From Evansella clarkii (lineage in GTDB: Bacteria; Bacillota; Bacilli; Bacillales; Salisediminibacteriaceae): a stretch of DNA of 64,000 bases. Below are positions 8,217 to 16,887 of this stretch, piece by piece. Position 1 is the stretch's first letter. Every line of letters begins with the position of its first letter. The position numbers and the translations under genes were made by a program. The stretch is taken from NCBI RefSeq assembly GCF_002019695.1, contig NZ_KV917376.1:3376040-3440039 (forward strand), read 5' to 3'. The notes beneath the pieces are model-generated. The model searched no databases. It was not told the DNA's origin and was given only the letters and a program-made list of their open reading frames with translations.

Positions 8217-8852
8217 TTGAATATTGACTGGTTAGAATGGTTAGGGTATTTAGCTTCACTTATTGTTTTAATATCACTTTTAATGAGTTCCATACTTAAA
8301 CTTCGATGGATAAACCTTGTTGGTTCCAGTATCTTTTCATTGTATGGCTTTTTAATAGGTGCGTTGCCAGTTGGGCTAATGAATCTGGGTATTGCTATAA
8401 TTAACGTATATTATCTTACGAAAATATACTCCTCATCTAAAGAATATTTTAAGATGCTTGAAATTGAGTCGAACACGGAGTACTTTAAATATTTTCTTGA
8501 ATTTAATAAAGAGGAAATCAAAAAATTCTCTGATAAAACAGCTTTTAATATAAATGATATGACAGTCAGCTTTTTTATACTCCGAAACATGGTACCTGCA
8601 GGTCTGTTCCTTGCTTCAAAACATGATGAAAAAACCCTTAAAATCGAACTTGACTTTGTCATACCGGAATATCGTGATTTTAAAACAGGTACTTATATTT
8701 TTCAGGACAGTAAGGAGTACTTCCTGGATAGAGGCTACACGAGGTTTATCAGCTATTCGGATATTGAAGGACATCAAAAGTATCTGACCAGAATTGGTTT
8801 TGAAGAAAAAACAGATAATATAGGAAATAAGTTCTACGAGAAAACGATATAA
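8217..8852 (+). CDS. YgjV-like membrane domain fused to a GNAT-like domain
   Basis: A 211-residue protein with a TTG start 9 nt after SD AAAGGAG. Residues 1-70 carry three membrane segments with the pattern of the YgjV inner-membrane family (LEWLGYLASL, LRWINLVGSSIFSLYG, ALPVGLMNL). Residues 75-211 are soluble and look like an acetyltransferase-type fold (RNMVPAGLF strand-helix, LDFVIPEYRDFKTG, and the C-terminal HQKYLTRIGFE, like the GNAT end motif Y.R.GF). The assignment of the second domain is an inference. Membrane topology would place it in the cytosol. Substrate unknown. Confidence 0.65.
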   Translation: MNIDWLEWLGYLASLIVLISLLMSSILKLRWINLVGSSIFSLYGFLIGALPVGLMNLGIAIINVYYLTKIYSSSKEYFKMLEIESNTEYFKYFLEFNKEEIKKFSDKTAFNINDMTVSFFILRNMVPAGLFLASKHDEKTLKIELDFVIPEYRDFKTGTYIFQDSKEYFLDRGYTRFISYSDIEGHQKYLTRIGFEEKTDNIGNKFYEKTI

Positions 8853-8861
8853 TAAATGTAA

Positions 8862-8888
8862 GGAGCCGGGTTAGCCGGCTTCTTTTTT
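8862..8888 (+). terminator. Rho-independent terminator
   Basis: AGCCGG (8864-8869) pairs with CCGGCT (8875-8880), followed by TCTTTTTT, just after the stop codon. Confidence 0.75.
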
Positions 8889-8947
8889 GTTTATTTATAG
8901 ACGGGGAAGGGTACTATAATATAAAAATTGCAGGGAGGCAGGTATTT

Positions 8948-9289
8948 ATGGCTGAACATATGCATGCCTATTTCAGAAGTGAAAACGACGCGGAATCAGC
9001 GCTTGCTAAATTGCAAAAATTAAAAGTGGAAAATATATTTGTGGACAGCATTCCAGATGATACGAACAGGGACATCTTTATACCGGCCGCGGCAACTAAT
9101 GTGGGTGCGGGAAGCGGGACCTCTGGCGTACCAGGTTTTCTGGAAGGCATTACTCATGAGGATAAAAACACGTTTACCCATATGCTTGAATTTGAAGTTG
9201 ATGAGGAAGACGCGGAAGAAGCATTTGAGCTCTTGAAAAAAGAAGATGCCTATGTAGATGAAACGTTAGGGAATAAGTTTAAAAAATAA
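8948..9289 (+). CDS. Small acidic protein of unknown function
   Basis: A 113-residue acidic cytosolic protein with an SD (GGGAGG) before the ATG. It has two similar alpha/beta segments, SENDAESALAKLQKL near residue 13 and EVDEEDAEEAFELLKKE near residue 85, separated by a Gly/Ala-rich loop, suggesting a ferredoxin-like fold. The layout is reminiscent of small stress proteins of Bacillaceae, but I cannot name a family. Single gene with its own terminator. Confidence 0.65.
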   Translation: MAEHMHAYFRSENDAESALAKLQKLKVENIFVDSIPDDTNRDIFIPAAATNVGAGSGTSGVPGFLEGITHEDKNTFTHMLEFEVDEEDAEEAFELLKKEDAYVDETLGNKFKK

Positions 9290-9290
9290 A

Positions 9291-9324
9291 AAAGAGGGTG
9301 CCCTGTAAAGGGACCCTCTTTTTA
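9291..9324. terminator. Bidirectional terminator shared with ectC
   Basis: AAAGAGGGT (9291-9299) pairs with 9313-9321, with inner CCCT/AGGG pairing, and is flanked by A-rich and T-rich DNA. It sits 7 bp from the ectC stop and separates convergent units. Confidence 0.8.
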
Positions 9325-9330
9325 CTGAAA

Positions 9331-9717
9331 TTATTCTGTTACAAGTGGATATACTCCATTTTCATCATGTGTTTCCTTCCCGGTAAGAGGAGGATTGAAC
9401 ACACAAACCATACGCATGTCAGTATGGCCGCGAAGGAGATGCTCATCATGCTCATCCAGCGCGTATAAAGTGCCTGCAGAGATCTTGTGTACTTTATTAT
9501 CTTTTAAAGTAACAACTTCACCTTCACCCTCGATGCAGTATACTGCTTCAAGGTGGTTCTGGTACCAGATATGAGTTTCTGTCCCTGCTTTAATGATTGT
9601 GTCATGCACAGAATAGCCCATGCCAACATCTTTCAGGATCAGTCGGCGGCTGGTCCAGTTTTCACCTTTTACTTCATTTTCTGTGCCTACGATATCTTCT
9701 AATTTAACTACTTTCAT
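9331..9717 (-). CDS. ectC: Ectoine synthase EctC
   Basis: A 128-residue cupin-fold enzyme, the usual family length. It catalyses the last step of ectoine synthesis, ring closure of N-gamma-acetyl-2,4-diaminobutyrate. The N-terminal [13 protein letters not shown], the central [20 protein letters not shown] and the C-terminal HDEHLLRG segments match the family, with the Glu/Tyr/His residues of the metal-binding core present. Last gene of the ectABC operon, 50 bp after ectB, with a GGAGGA SD. It ends at a strong terminator. The family is known to be salt-induced. Confidence 0.97.
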   Translation of the reverse strand: MKVVKLEDIVGTENEVKGENWTSRRLILKDVGMGYSVHDTIIKAGTETHIWYQNHLEAVYCIEGEGEVVTLKDNKVHKISAGTLYALDEHDEHLLRGHTDMRMVCVFNPPLTGKETHDENGVYPLVTE

Positions 9718-9767
9718 GTTGTGTTCCTCCTGAATTTAAATTTAACAAATTAATCTATTTCATTTAA

Positions 9768-11057
9768 TTAGTTAGCAACTAGTTCGGTTTGTGCTGCGAT
9801 GGCTGCTTTAACACTTTCCTCGATGATTCTAAAGCCTTTTTCCAGTTCAGAATCTTCAATGGTTAAAGCAGGGAAGAGTTTAAATACCTGATCGTCGCTT
9901 CCAGATGTTTCCATGATCAGGCCTCTGTTAAATGCTTCTTCTGCAACCTTCTCACTTAAACCATCCACGGGGGAGGAGATACCCTGCATGAATCCTCTGC
10001 CCTTAACTTCCCCTTTAAGCTCAGGGTGCTTATTAATTAAAGATTTGAGGAAATCAGTAATTTTTTCTGACTTCTGCTCAATGCTCTTTTCAAAAGAGTC
10101 GTCTTCCCAGTATTCAAGGGAAACAGCAGCTGTAACAAACGCATGGTTGTTCCCTCGGAAAGTTCCGTTATGTTCGCCTGGCAGCCAGTTATCCAGTTCA
10201 GGCTTAATCAGTGTAATGGCAAGCGGCAGGCCAAAACCTCCGATTGATTTTGAAAGACAGATAATATCTGGTTTAATGCCGGCTTTTTCGAAGGAGAAGA
10301 ACGTGCCTGTACGGCCGACTCCTGCCTGAACATCATCGATAATAAGTTTAATGTCCCATTTCTTACAGATTTTCTCCACGCGTTTCAGCCACTCAAACCT
10401 GGCAGCATTTATGCCCCCTTCACCTTGAACGGTTTCAAGTATCATTGCTGCGGGAATGTCGACACCGCTGCCGCCTTCTTCTAAAAATCGTTCGAGGTAA
10501 TCCAGGCTGGAAAAATCGTCTTTTTCATCAGCAAAACGGTCAAATGGCATGGTCACAGAGTTTGTCAGAGGCACTCCTGCACCTTTACGCTTCATCGCGT
10601 TTCCAGTTACAGATAAAGAACCGATCGTCATACCGTGGAAACCATTTGTAAAACTGATTACATCTGTTCTTCCGGTTACTTTACGGGCTATTTTTAACGC
10701 GCTTTCAACTGTATTAGTACCTGTTGGCCCAGGGAACATAATTTTATAATCCAGGTTCCTCGGCTTAAGGATTACATCGTTAAACTTGTTGAGAAATTCT
10801 GCTTTTGCAGTTGTTGCTTTATCAAGAGAGTGGGTGATCCCGTCGTTCATAATGTATTCTACAAGTTTTTCTTTCATTTTAGGTTCGTTATGTCCATAGT
10901 TTAATGCGCCGGCTCCGGAGAAAAAATCTAAGTATTCCTTGCCGTTTTCATCCCACATTTTACTTCCTTTTGCTTTAGTAAATACAGTAGGAAAGCTTCT
11001 GATATAGCTGCGTACACTTGATTCCAGTTCGTTAAAGATATTAAGGTTGTTAGTCAT
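9768..11057 (-). CDS. ectB: Diaminobutyrate-2-oxoglutarate transaminase EctB
   Basis: A 429-residue class III PLP aminotransferase that makes L-2,4-diaminobutyrate from aspartate semialdehyde and glutamate, the first committed step of ectoine synthesis. Visible motifs: [15 protein letters not shown] substrate region, [10 protein letters not shown], the [11 protein letters not shown] cofactor Asp segment, and the Schiff-base lysine in [11 protein letters not shown]. Length is normal. It lies 58 bp after ectA and 50 bp before ectC, in the canonical order. Confidence 0.97.
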   Translation of the reverse strand: MTNNLNIFNELESSVRSYIRSFPTVFTKAKGSKMWDENGKEYLDFFSGAGALNYGHNEPKMKEKLVEYIMNDGITHSLDKATTAKAEFLNKFNDVILKPRNLDYKIMFPGPTGTNTVESALKIARKVTGRTDVISFTNGFHGMTIGSLSVTGNAMKRKGAGVPLTNSVTMPFDRFADEKDDFSSLDYLERFLEEGGSGVDIPAAMILETVQGEGGINAARFEWLKRVEKICKKWDIKLIIDDVQAGVGRTGTFFSFEKAGIKPDIICLSKSIGGFGLPLAITLIKPELDNWLPGEHNGTFRGNNHAFVTAAVSLEYWEDDSFEKSIEQKSEKITDFLKSLINKHPELKGEVKGRGFMQGISSPVDGLSEKVAEEAFNRGLIMETSGSDDQVFKLFPALTIEDSELEKGFRIIEESVKAAIAAQTELVAN

Positions 11058-11115
11058 GTTAGATATCCCTCCAGAGTTTTTTTGGTTGATTAAGGTTTCT
11101 TGGATGTAATAAATG

Positions 11116-11628
11116 TTATTTAAGCGGTCCTATTCGATAGGTTAACTCACTTTCATGATCGTCCCCCGGGAACAAATCAGCAGGGAAGCAAGGTGTAATA
11201 AAACACTTTGCGTCTTCCTTAAGTGCAAACCTGGTGAATAAAGCTTTTGAAGCGGTATTCGATGGGGTAACCGTTGCTTCGAGATAGCGGACGTCTTTAC
11301 ACGCTTCTCGTGAGAATAGTTCTTTCAGCATTCTGGAAGCAATTCCTTTACCCCGGTATGATTCGTCCACCCCAACCTGCCAGACAAAAATTACATCCTT
11401 CCTTTCAGGAGGGATAAAAGCAGTGATAAAACCTGCAAGGTTTTCATTTTCCTTTGCAACTACGCATGTTTCAGAAAAATACTCGCACATCATTAAATAT
11501 TTGTAGGGGGAATTCAAATCGAGAGTAGAGTCGTTAACTAACTCCCACATTTTTGCCCCGTCATTTAAAGCAGGCTTTTCAAGAACAATTTCTTCGGTAG
11601 CGATTGTTGCAGCGGTTTTTACTGTCAT
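11116..11628 (-). CDS. ectA: L-2,4-diaminobutyrate N-gamma-acetyltransferase EctA
   Basis: A 170-residue GNAT enzyme acetylating diaminobutyrate with acetyl-CoA. The acetyl-CoA loop is [16 protein letters not shown], and the substrate-region [11 protein letters not shown] and the C-terminal [13 protein letters not shown] stretches are typical of EctA. The ATG at 11628 follows an AAAGGCGGG SD and begins [10 protein letters not shown]; a longer frame from an ATG at 11658 adds ten residues that overlap the SD region and is not favoured. First gene of ectABC. Confidence 0.95.
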   Translation of the reverse strand: MTVKTAATIATEEIVLEKPALNDGAKMWELVNDSTLDLNSPYKYLMMCEYFSETCVVAKENENLAGFITAFIPPERKDVIFVWQVGVDESYRGKGIASRMLKELFSREACKDVRYLEATVTPSNTASKALFTRFALKEDAKCFITPCFPADLFPGDDHESELTYRIGPLK

Positions 11629-12126
11629 AGCAAAATCCCGCCTTTCTGGAAAAACCATTTGTCATACTGGATAAAAATCCTCTCCTTTATTGAGTTTTTT
11701 TTTCCAACAACACTTAATAGCTTATAAAGAGTCAGATTTATTATCAAACACGGCTAATGAGTATTAACTGTTATATATAACGCTTAATTAAGATAAGAGG
11801 ATATGGCAAGGCAATGCTTTTAAATTGCTCTGAAATTTATAGGAATTCAAACAAATTGAGATTATTCGACAGGATTCGACATAAATATTACTGTTTTTAC
11901 CAAAATTATTTCAGTTTTATGTAAAAATGGGCCTTTTGTGCACACTTTGGCCCATGGCAAAAGAGGGGGTTTAAGTTAAATGCCAGAAGGGAATTTAAAT
12001 AAAATTTCTGTGTGTTTAATCGAACTCAGCATCTTGGCTAAGGTAAAAGTCGCTTCTCCAGTATTTGTTGTGTCCCCAGGCAAATACCAACCTAAGCTAT
12101 ATTCAATTTAAGAGGGCAGGGGGTAG
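11629..12126. other. Ectoine operon upstream region
   Basis: About 500 bp without a convincing gene, AT-rich. On the minus strand a candidate promoter has TTGATA (11742-11747) and TATAAG (11721-11726) with a short 15-bp spacer. The perfect palindrome GTTATATATAAC (11770-11781) sits 23 bp upstream of that -35. The rest shows nothing I can support. Confidence 0.35.
11770..11781. promoter_or_regulatory. Perfect 12-bp palindrome upstream of ectA
   Basis: GTTATATATAAC, centred about 150 bp upstream of the ectA start and just upstream of the candidate -35. Such a position fits an operator, but AT-rich palindromes also arise by chance. Confidence 0.3.
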
Positions 12127-12255
12127 TCACGCAACGGGATTTTGTTACATCTTGAAGGTAAGAAAGCAAATTACCGCGTTATCAAGCATTATTTCGGAAG
12201 GATGGAAGGAGCTGTCATTTCCGGAAGAAGGGCCGCAGCAGTGATGGGGAGTTAA
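12127..12255 (+). pseudogene. Possible relic: C-terminal end of an FAD-dependent oxidoreductase
   Basis: A plus-strand open frame of about 42 codons ends with HYFGRMEGAVISGRRAAAV before TAA. This closely resembles the C-terminal FAD-binding segment of amine oxidase/phytoene desaturase-type flavoproteins (MEGAVLSGRRAA pattern). There is no start codon with an SD and nothing recognisable upstream, so if the match is real it is a decayed gene end. Confidence 0.35.
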
Positions 12256-12747
12256 GTCGTATTGAAGTTTAGTGACAAGTATGGCAGCGGGGTTAGCATC
12301 AAGATTGTTGGTCAACCTGGCACCGGGGTTCCTGGAACCAAAGTGCCAGGTTGACTGAACAAGCAAACAGGAGTATAAACGAGCTAAACGGGGCCATGAA
12401 TTTGGGTCTGAATAAATCAGGATTTCAACATAATATCAAAACGCAAAATCACGATATATATATAACAAAGTATTTATCAGCAATCCTAAAACAGAAAAAA
12501 TATAATCTAAGATATTAAATTAATATAAGCTATAAAAAAGATCCTTACAGAAAATTTCTATTAACAAAACTCGTATAATTTAATGCAACTTGATTTTTTA
12601 TATTTAGTAGAAAGAGGGGAAAGAGAAATTATGAGGACATAGAGACGAATTAGCAGCCGAAAAAAACAAATAAAGATTATTACGTAAAATATAAATTTGA
12701 CGAAATTAATATCAATAATATAAAATGGAGGGAAGGAGTTGATTATA
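12256..12747. other. AT-rich intergenic DNA before xerS-type gene
   Basis: It holds a nested hairpin (12311-12355) and then about 380 bp of very AT-rich DNA with no supported gene. I looked for a dif-like recombination site next to the recombinase and did not recognise one. Confidence 0.4.
12311..12355. repeat. Nested perfect inverted repeat
   Basis: A perfect 13-bp outer stem (12311-12323 with 12343-12355) encloses a second inner palindrome GGTTCC-T-GGAACC (12327-12339). There is no T run on either side, so it is not a normal terminator. Confidence 0.5.
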
Positions 12748-13824
12748 ATGAGTCAGGAAAACCGCCAGAGACTTTACGAACGCATTGAAGAAAAATCACG
12801 GGAGCTCCCTTGGTATGTTAATGAATACATAGATAAACGAAAACGAAAACTATCGCCGGCATCTCTGTTAAATTACTGCCATGATTATATCATCTTTTTT
12901 GACTGGATCGTTGCCGAAGGTTTTTTTGATGGCAATAAAAAAGATATTCCTCTTGAACTTCTGGAACGCATTACCGTTCAGCAAGCCGAGGATTTTCTCT
13001 CGTTTTTGGAATTCCGGTTAAACAACTCCAAACTGACAGTTAATCGTAAGCTGTCTTCCTTGAAATCCTTGTTTAACTACCTGCAGAATATTGCTGAAAC
13101 AAGCGATCTGGAACCTTATATTAAGCGGAATGTCATGGCAAAACTGGAATTGAACAACATTAAAGAAGATCAGGAAACTCTTGCTAACCGTATGGAAGGA
13201 AAAATTCTCCGAGGTGATGAATATGAGCTTTTCCGCCAGTTTGTGGCCTATGACTACGGGATAATGCATCAGGATAACAAGAAATTGTATAACTTTCATT
13301 TGAGAAACCGGGAACGGGATACTGCTGTTATTTCATTAATTCTCGGGTCAGGACTCCGTCTCTCGGAGGTTGTGGGACTTGATACAGATGATATTGATTT
13401 CCACAAGCATACTGTGAGAGTTATTCGTAAAGGCAGCAAAGAACAGTATGTTTACTTCAGCGAACAGGCAAAAATTGATCTTGAAGAATACTTAAAAATA
13501 AGAACAGAACGATACGAGCTGGATAAATCGTTTAAAGCGTTGTTTGCTGCTGCTCCGATGGGAAAAAAAGGAACTACAAGGCGCCTGACAGCAAGATCTG
13601 TGGAAAAGATGGTTGAAAAATATGCAACTGCGTTTGGGAAGCCTGCATTATCTGTTCATAAGCTCCGTCACTCGTTTGCTACAAGATACCAGATGGAAAA
13701 TAATGATATACCTAAACTCCGGAGGCAGCTCGGCCACTCTTCCGTCCAGACAACAATGATTTATACGCATCTTACAAATACAGAGCTTGAAGATGCGGTT
13801 AGAAAAATGGACCGCCGTGATTGA
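12748..13824 (+). CDS. xerS: XerS-type tyrosine recombinase
   Basis: A 358-residue tyrosine recombinase. The N-terminal core-binding domain starts with the XerS-like PWYVNEYIDKRKRKLSPASL. The catalytic set is complete: R204 (SGLRLSEVVG), K228 (IRKGSKEQ), H304 and R307 (HKLRHSFATR), H330 (LGHSS) and nucleophile Y339 (TTMIYTHL). The length fits XerS, which is longer than XerC/XerD. The ATG at 12748 is 9 nt after SD AAGGAG; the TTG at 12739 overlaps that SD. XerS acts on chromosome-dimer sites in streptococci; in bacilli it coexists with CodV/RipX, so its site here is unknown. It is preceded by a long AT-rich intergenic region. Confidence 0.8.
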   Translation: MSQENRQRLYERIEEKSRELPWYVNEYIDKRKRKLSPASLLNYCHDYIIFFDWIVAEGFFDGNKKDIPLELLERITVQQAEDFLSFLEFRLNNSKLTVNRKLSSLKSLFNYLQNIAETSDLEPYIKRNVMAKLELNNIKEDQETLANRMEGKILRGDEYELFRQFVAYDYGIMHQDNKKLYNFHLRNRERDTAVISLILGSGLRLSEVVGLDTDDIDFHKHTVRVIRKGSKEQYVYFSEQAKIDLEEYLKIRTERYELDKSFKALFAAAPMGKKGTTRRLTARSVEKMVEKYATAFGKPALSVHKLRHSFATRYQMENNDIPKLRRQLGHSSVQTTMIYTHLTNTELEDAVRKMDRRD

Positions 13825-13848
13825 TTCAAACTATTTATAAAGCATTAA

Positions 13849-13877
13849 GAACCAGGCCCCCGTTAAGGGCCTGGTTC
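13849..13877. terminator. Bidirectional terminator
   Basis: GAACCAGGCCC (13849-13859) pairs perfectly with 13867-13877 between convergent genes. Confidence 0.8.
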
Positions 13878-13892
13878 TCTAATTTATTTTAA

Positions 13893-15068
13893 TCATTCGA
13901 GGATGGTTACCTTCACATTGCGCCTTCCGAATTTAAGGGCATCATCCCGATTCGGCATAAACAAATCGATTTTATTACCTTTTATTGCACCCCCTGTATC
14001 ACCTGCAATGGCTGTTCCGTAACCTTCCACTTCCACCATTGTACCGAGGGGTATAATATTCGGATCCACTGCGACAACTTTTTTGCCTGGATTATTACGC
14101 AAATCGATTCCAGTGGCTGTTATACCTGAACAACCGTTGCAATAAGCGGTATACGCGGTTGCTTCCATCGTTAAAACCCTGCCCTGGCCACTTGACTGCC
14201 CACGGGAAGCAGCTTCAGTTTTCTCCTCACTTTGTTCTTCATTTGTTTCTTCCTGTTTCGCAGAATCAGAGCTTTTCTGCTGCTCAGAGGTACTGCTTGC
14301 AGATGACTTTTCTGTGTCATCTGTTTCCGAAGTATCGGATGTATTTTCATCAGCCTTATTGGCTGGATTATTCTTAGTTTGTGATTCATTAGTTTTCCCA
14401 TCGTTTTTTACGGATTTATTTCCGTTGTCAGAGGTCTCAGATGAATTTTTGCTCTCATTTTTTTCTTCTGAGGAGGCAATTTCGGCAGAGCCGTCTGAGT
14501 TAACCTCTGAAGTATTATTCGCAGCTGAAACGGCTGCACTTTTTCCGGTAGAATGCAGCGCTCCAAAAGTTTGCGGGCCGGCAATACCATCTGCCAAGAT
14601 ACCTTCATCTTTTTGAAATTGTCTTACGGATCTCTCAGTAACAGGACCGAAAATACCGTCCAGGTTTGCAGGATAATAACCTAAATTGTGCAATCGCTTT
14701 TGCAATTCTGCAACGGCTTCCCCTTCGTCACCTATACGTAAAACTTTTAATGCTCCGGCTGTTTGTGGCCCGGTAACCCCGTCTACTAATATATCAGCAC
14801 TTTTCTGGAATTCTGTGACCGCCTTCCGGGTGGGACTATCATAGACTCCATCTGTAAAGTTATCTTTTAAAAACCCTTTTTCCGTTAGTAACTCCTGAAG
14901 TTCTGACACATGAGGATGCTCTTTCCCTTCATAGAGCAATATATCGCCTAAATTCTTGTCGCTGCCAGCTTCACTGGATGCAGGAGATACTATAAAAAAG
15001 GCTGCAAAAGCAAATACCGCTATCATCAACATCTTCATTTTTGAGAATCTCAAATCTTTCATATTCAT
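13893..15068 (-). CDS. Secreted 3D-domain cell wall protein with two peptidoglycan-binding domains
   Basis: A 391-residue exported protein. After an N-terminal signal segment (MKMLMIAVFAFAAFFIV, ending at ASSEA) come two PG_binding_1 repeats (FTDGVYDSPTRKAVTEFQ and LDGIFGPVTERSVRQFQ). A roughly 110-residue Ser/Glu/Lys/Asn-rich low-complexity linker follows, then a C-terminal 3D domain named for its conserved aspartates (VAVDPNIIPLGT, AGDTGGAIKGNKIDLF). This is the YocH/YuiC layout, expected to act on peptidoglycan, probably as a lytic transglycosylase. The ATG at 15068 follows SD AAGGAGG with 9-nt spacing. Confidence 0.88.
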   Translation of the reverse strand: MNMKDLRFSKMKMLMIAVFAFAAFFIVSPASSEAGSDKNLGDILLYEGKEHPHVSELQELLTEKGFLKDNFTDGVYDSPTRKAVTEFQKSADILVDGVTGPQTAGALKVLRIGDEGEAVAELQKRLHNLGYYPANLDGIFGPVTERSVRQFQKDEGILADGIAGPQTFGALHSTGKSAAVSAANNTSEVNSDGSAEIASSEEKNESKNSSETSDNGNKSVKNDGKTNESQTKNNPANKADENTSDTSETDDTEKSSASSTSEQQKSSDSAKQEETNEEQSEEKTEAASRGQSSGQGRVLTMEATAYTAYCNGCSGITATGIDLRNNPGKKVVAVDPNIIPLGTMVEVEGYGTAIAGDTGGAIKGNKIDLFMPNRDDALKFGRRNVKVTILE

Positions 15069-15261
15069 AAATGAAAGCCTCCTTGATTTTTGTCTCACTC
15101 ATACCTATAGACATAGAGGCCAGGTTACTACAAAAATATCATTGTTTAAACAAACTGAAATATAAATGTAAAAAAATGAAACAAACTTATTATGCATATG
15201 AATTATGACTAAAAAATGAAGAAAAAAACCTGCATATAACGAAAGATGTTAAATACAGGCC

Positions 15262-15828
15262 TTAATTCGCGTTATTATAGTCTTTTTTGAAGAGTGAAAA
15301 GAAAAAAACGTCAGCAAATTCTCCATCTAAGAACTGATGTTCCCTGAAATGCCCCTCCTGGGTAAAACCAAATTTATTTAACAGCCGGAGAGCGGCAATA
15401 TTTCTGGAATTTGTAGAAGCGTAAACTTTATTCAGATTCATATTCTCAAATCCGTAATTTATCAATGCGCCTAATGCTTCTGCAGCATACCCCTGGTTCC
15501 AGAACTCCCTTGCCAGGTTTCCGCCTAATTCTGCATTCCGGGATTGCCTGTTCCAGTTTTTAAAACCGCATGTGCCAATTACTTTATTGAATGATTTGTG
15601 TTCTCCGCTCCATGTCACAACTGATGGGTTGCTGTTTGCGGCAGTAATAATTGCGGCCATTTGTTCTTTAGTAGTAACTGGCTCACTGTAATCAAGGCGA
15701 ATCACGTCCGGGTCAGAATAAATTTCAAAAAGATCTTCCACCTCATTCAGAGTAAGGGGGCGAAAAATAAAATGCTTTGTTTCAAAAACAGGGTTTGACT
15801 TATCGAAATTCATCCTGCCCAACACCAA
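15262..15828 (-). CDS. GNAT family acetyltransferase (RimJ/RimL-like)
   Basis: A GNAT protein of about 188 residues: FRPLTLNEVEDLFEIYSDP at the N-terminus, GTCGFKNW, the acetyl-CoA loop LAREFWNQGYAAEALGAL, and NIAALRLLNKFGFTQEG. This is the RimJ/RimL/YdaF-like branch, acetylating an N-terminus or small amine; the target is unknown. The start is uncertain: in-frame TTG, GTG, TTG and ATG (15813) are all close together. The stop of the upstream gene lies only 6 bp away, which suggests translational coupling. Confidence 0.85.
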   Translation of the reverse strand: MVLGRMNFDKSNPVFETKHFIFRPLTLNEVEDLFEIYSDPDVIRLDYSEPVTTKEQMAAIITAANSNPSVVTWSGEHKSFNKVIGTCGFKNWNRQSRNAELGGNLAREFWNQGYAAEALGALINYGFENMNLNKVYASTNSRNIAALRLLNKFGFTQEGHFREHQFLDGEFADVFFFSLFKKDYNNAN

Positions 15829-15834
15829 TTCATA

Positions 15835-16101
15835 TTAGTAATAGTACGGCCTGCGGCGGAATCCTGCGATTGCAATGAGTGGGATTGCAATCAGGCCGGC
15901 AGCGACGAGGGGAAAGAAAAACACACCTGGACCGCCGTGGTGGTGCCCATGCCCAGGAACTGAGTCATGGGGGCGAAGATATACATTTTCCCGGTCCACG
16001 CGCTCAATTTTTCCCCTGTAGATCTTACCGTGTCTGTCGGTAATTTCTACATCCTGGCCAATATGGTCGTGGCACATTTTATAATAGTAATCAGCAGACA
16101 T
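15835..16101 (-). CDS. Small membrane protein with LSm-like domain and His/Gly linker
   Basis: An 88-residue protein. Residues 10-45 (IGQDVEITDRHGKIYRGKIERVDRENVYLRP) look like a small LSm/SH3-like beta barrel. A His/Gly-rich linker (PGHGHHHGGPG) follows, then a single hydrophobic segment and a basic/aromatic tail (FRRRPYYY). The ATG at 16101 follows SD AAGGAGG. A metal-binding role for the histidines is speculative. It heads a two-gene unit with the GNAT gene. Confidence 0.7.
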   Translation of the reverse strand: MSADYYYKMCHDHIGQDVEITDRHGKIYRGKIERVDRENVYLRPHDSVPGHGHHHGGPGVFFFPLVAAGLIAIPLIAIAGFRRRPYYY

Positions 16102-16122
16102 ATGAAGGGCCTCCTTAAATAA

Positions 16123-16388
16123 ATTTATCACAAAACACAACAACAAAAAGCTCTTGTGATAGCTTATGTAGGGAAACGGACGCCGGAACAGGATGTGTGC
16201 CTGTTTTTGTACAATTGCGTGGAAGATATGTTAATAACCAGGGAAGAAACGGAACAGCAGCAGATGAATGAAGCACTTTGGTTGATGAGGAAAGAATTGA
16301 AATGTGACACATAAAACAGGAGGCTGCTGCAGAAGAATTTCGGAGGCAAGCTGAGGTACTAAGGTCTGCCCTTCATTTCTATGAGTGA
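16123..16388 (+). pseudogene. Probable frameshifted gene relic
   Basis: Two adjoining plus-strand frames both read like protein. Frame 1 (16123-16314) contains YVGKRTPEQDVCLFLY and a charged helix REETEQQQMNEALWLMRKEL. Frame 3 (16308-16388) continues the helical character with EAAAEEFRRQAEVLRSALHF. A single frameshift near 16308 would join them. There is no good start codon or SD. I do not recognise the family. Confidence 0.3.
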
Positions 16389-16843
16389 AAATAATGGAGA
16401 GGAAGAAAAATTTCAATAAACTAGTTTACATAATACAAATTATCGGAACAAATATGGATTTATTTTATTTTGTCTCAATAACTAAGTATACTTTTAGTTT
16501 TGAGATATTAAATAATTTTTCTCGATTAATTGTTAGCTGGCTTAAAAAACCTTAAAATTTAGCCGGAAAATATTTGTGGCTGGTATAAATACTGAAATCT
16601 TCTCGTGCTTGTATTGGCAATCAACTGCAATTTAAAATAATGACATTCCTGTATTTGCTGCTTGGAGTGTCCTTTTGTATGATGTTCTAAAGCTTAACTG
16701 CCTGGCCTGGTTCCCTGACTGATTGTCAGTATGTTTAATCTCCCTTCGTAACCATTCATTTTACGCACCTCCCTACCCCCTTCCTGTACAAAATGGATCT
16801 CAATAATGGCCGTATAGCATCGGTTACCGCCCATTTCCAGTTT
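16389..16843. other. Intergenic DNA without a recognisable feature
   Basis: About 450 bp of AT-rich sequence between the relic and the germination operon terminator; I see nothing that I can support. Confidence 0.4.
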
Positions 16844-16885
16844 AAATAAGCTACCTGACATCCCATAATATCAGGTAGCTTATTT
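16844..16885. terminator. Terminator of the germination operon
   Basis: A perfect 15-bp stem (16844-16858 with 16871-16885) lies 3 bp from the gerC stop; the minus strand shows the terminator orientation. Confidence 0.85.
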
Positions 16886-16887
16886 AT

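Noticed and set aside
11629-11658. Ten-residue N-terminal extension of EctA from the ATG at 11658
   Set aside because: The added codons cover the SD for the ATG at 11628, and EctA proteins normally start near MTV.
12145-12366. Minus-strand 73-residue ORF
   Set aside because: No SD, odd composition, and it lies antisense to the relic with the better flavoprotein-like match.
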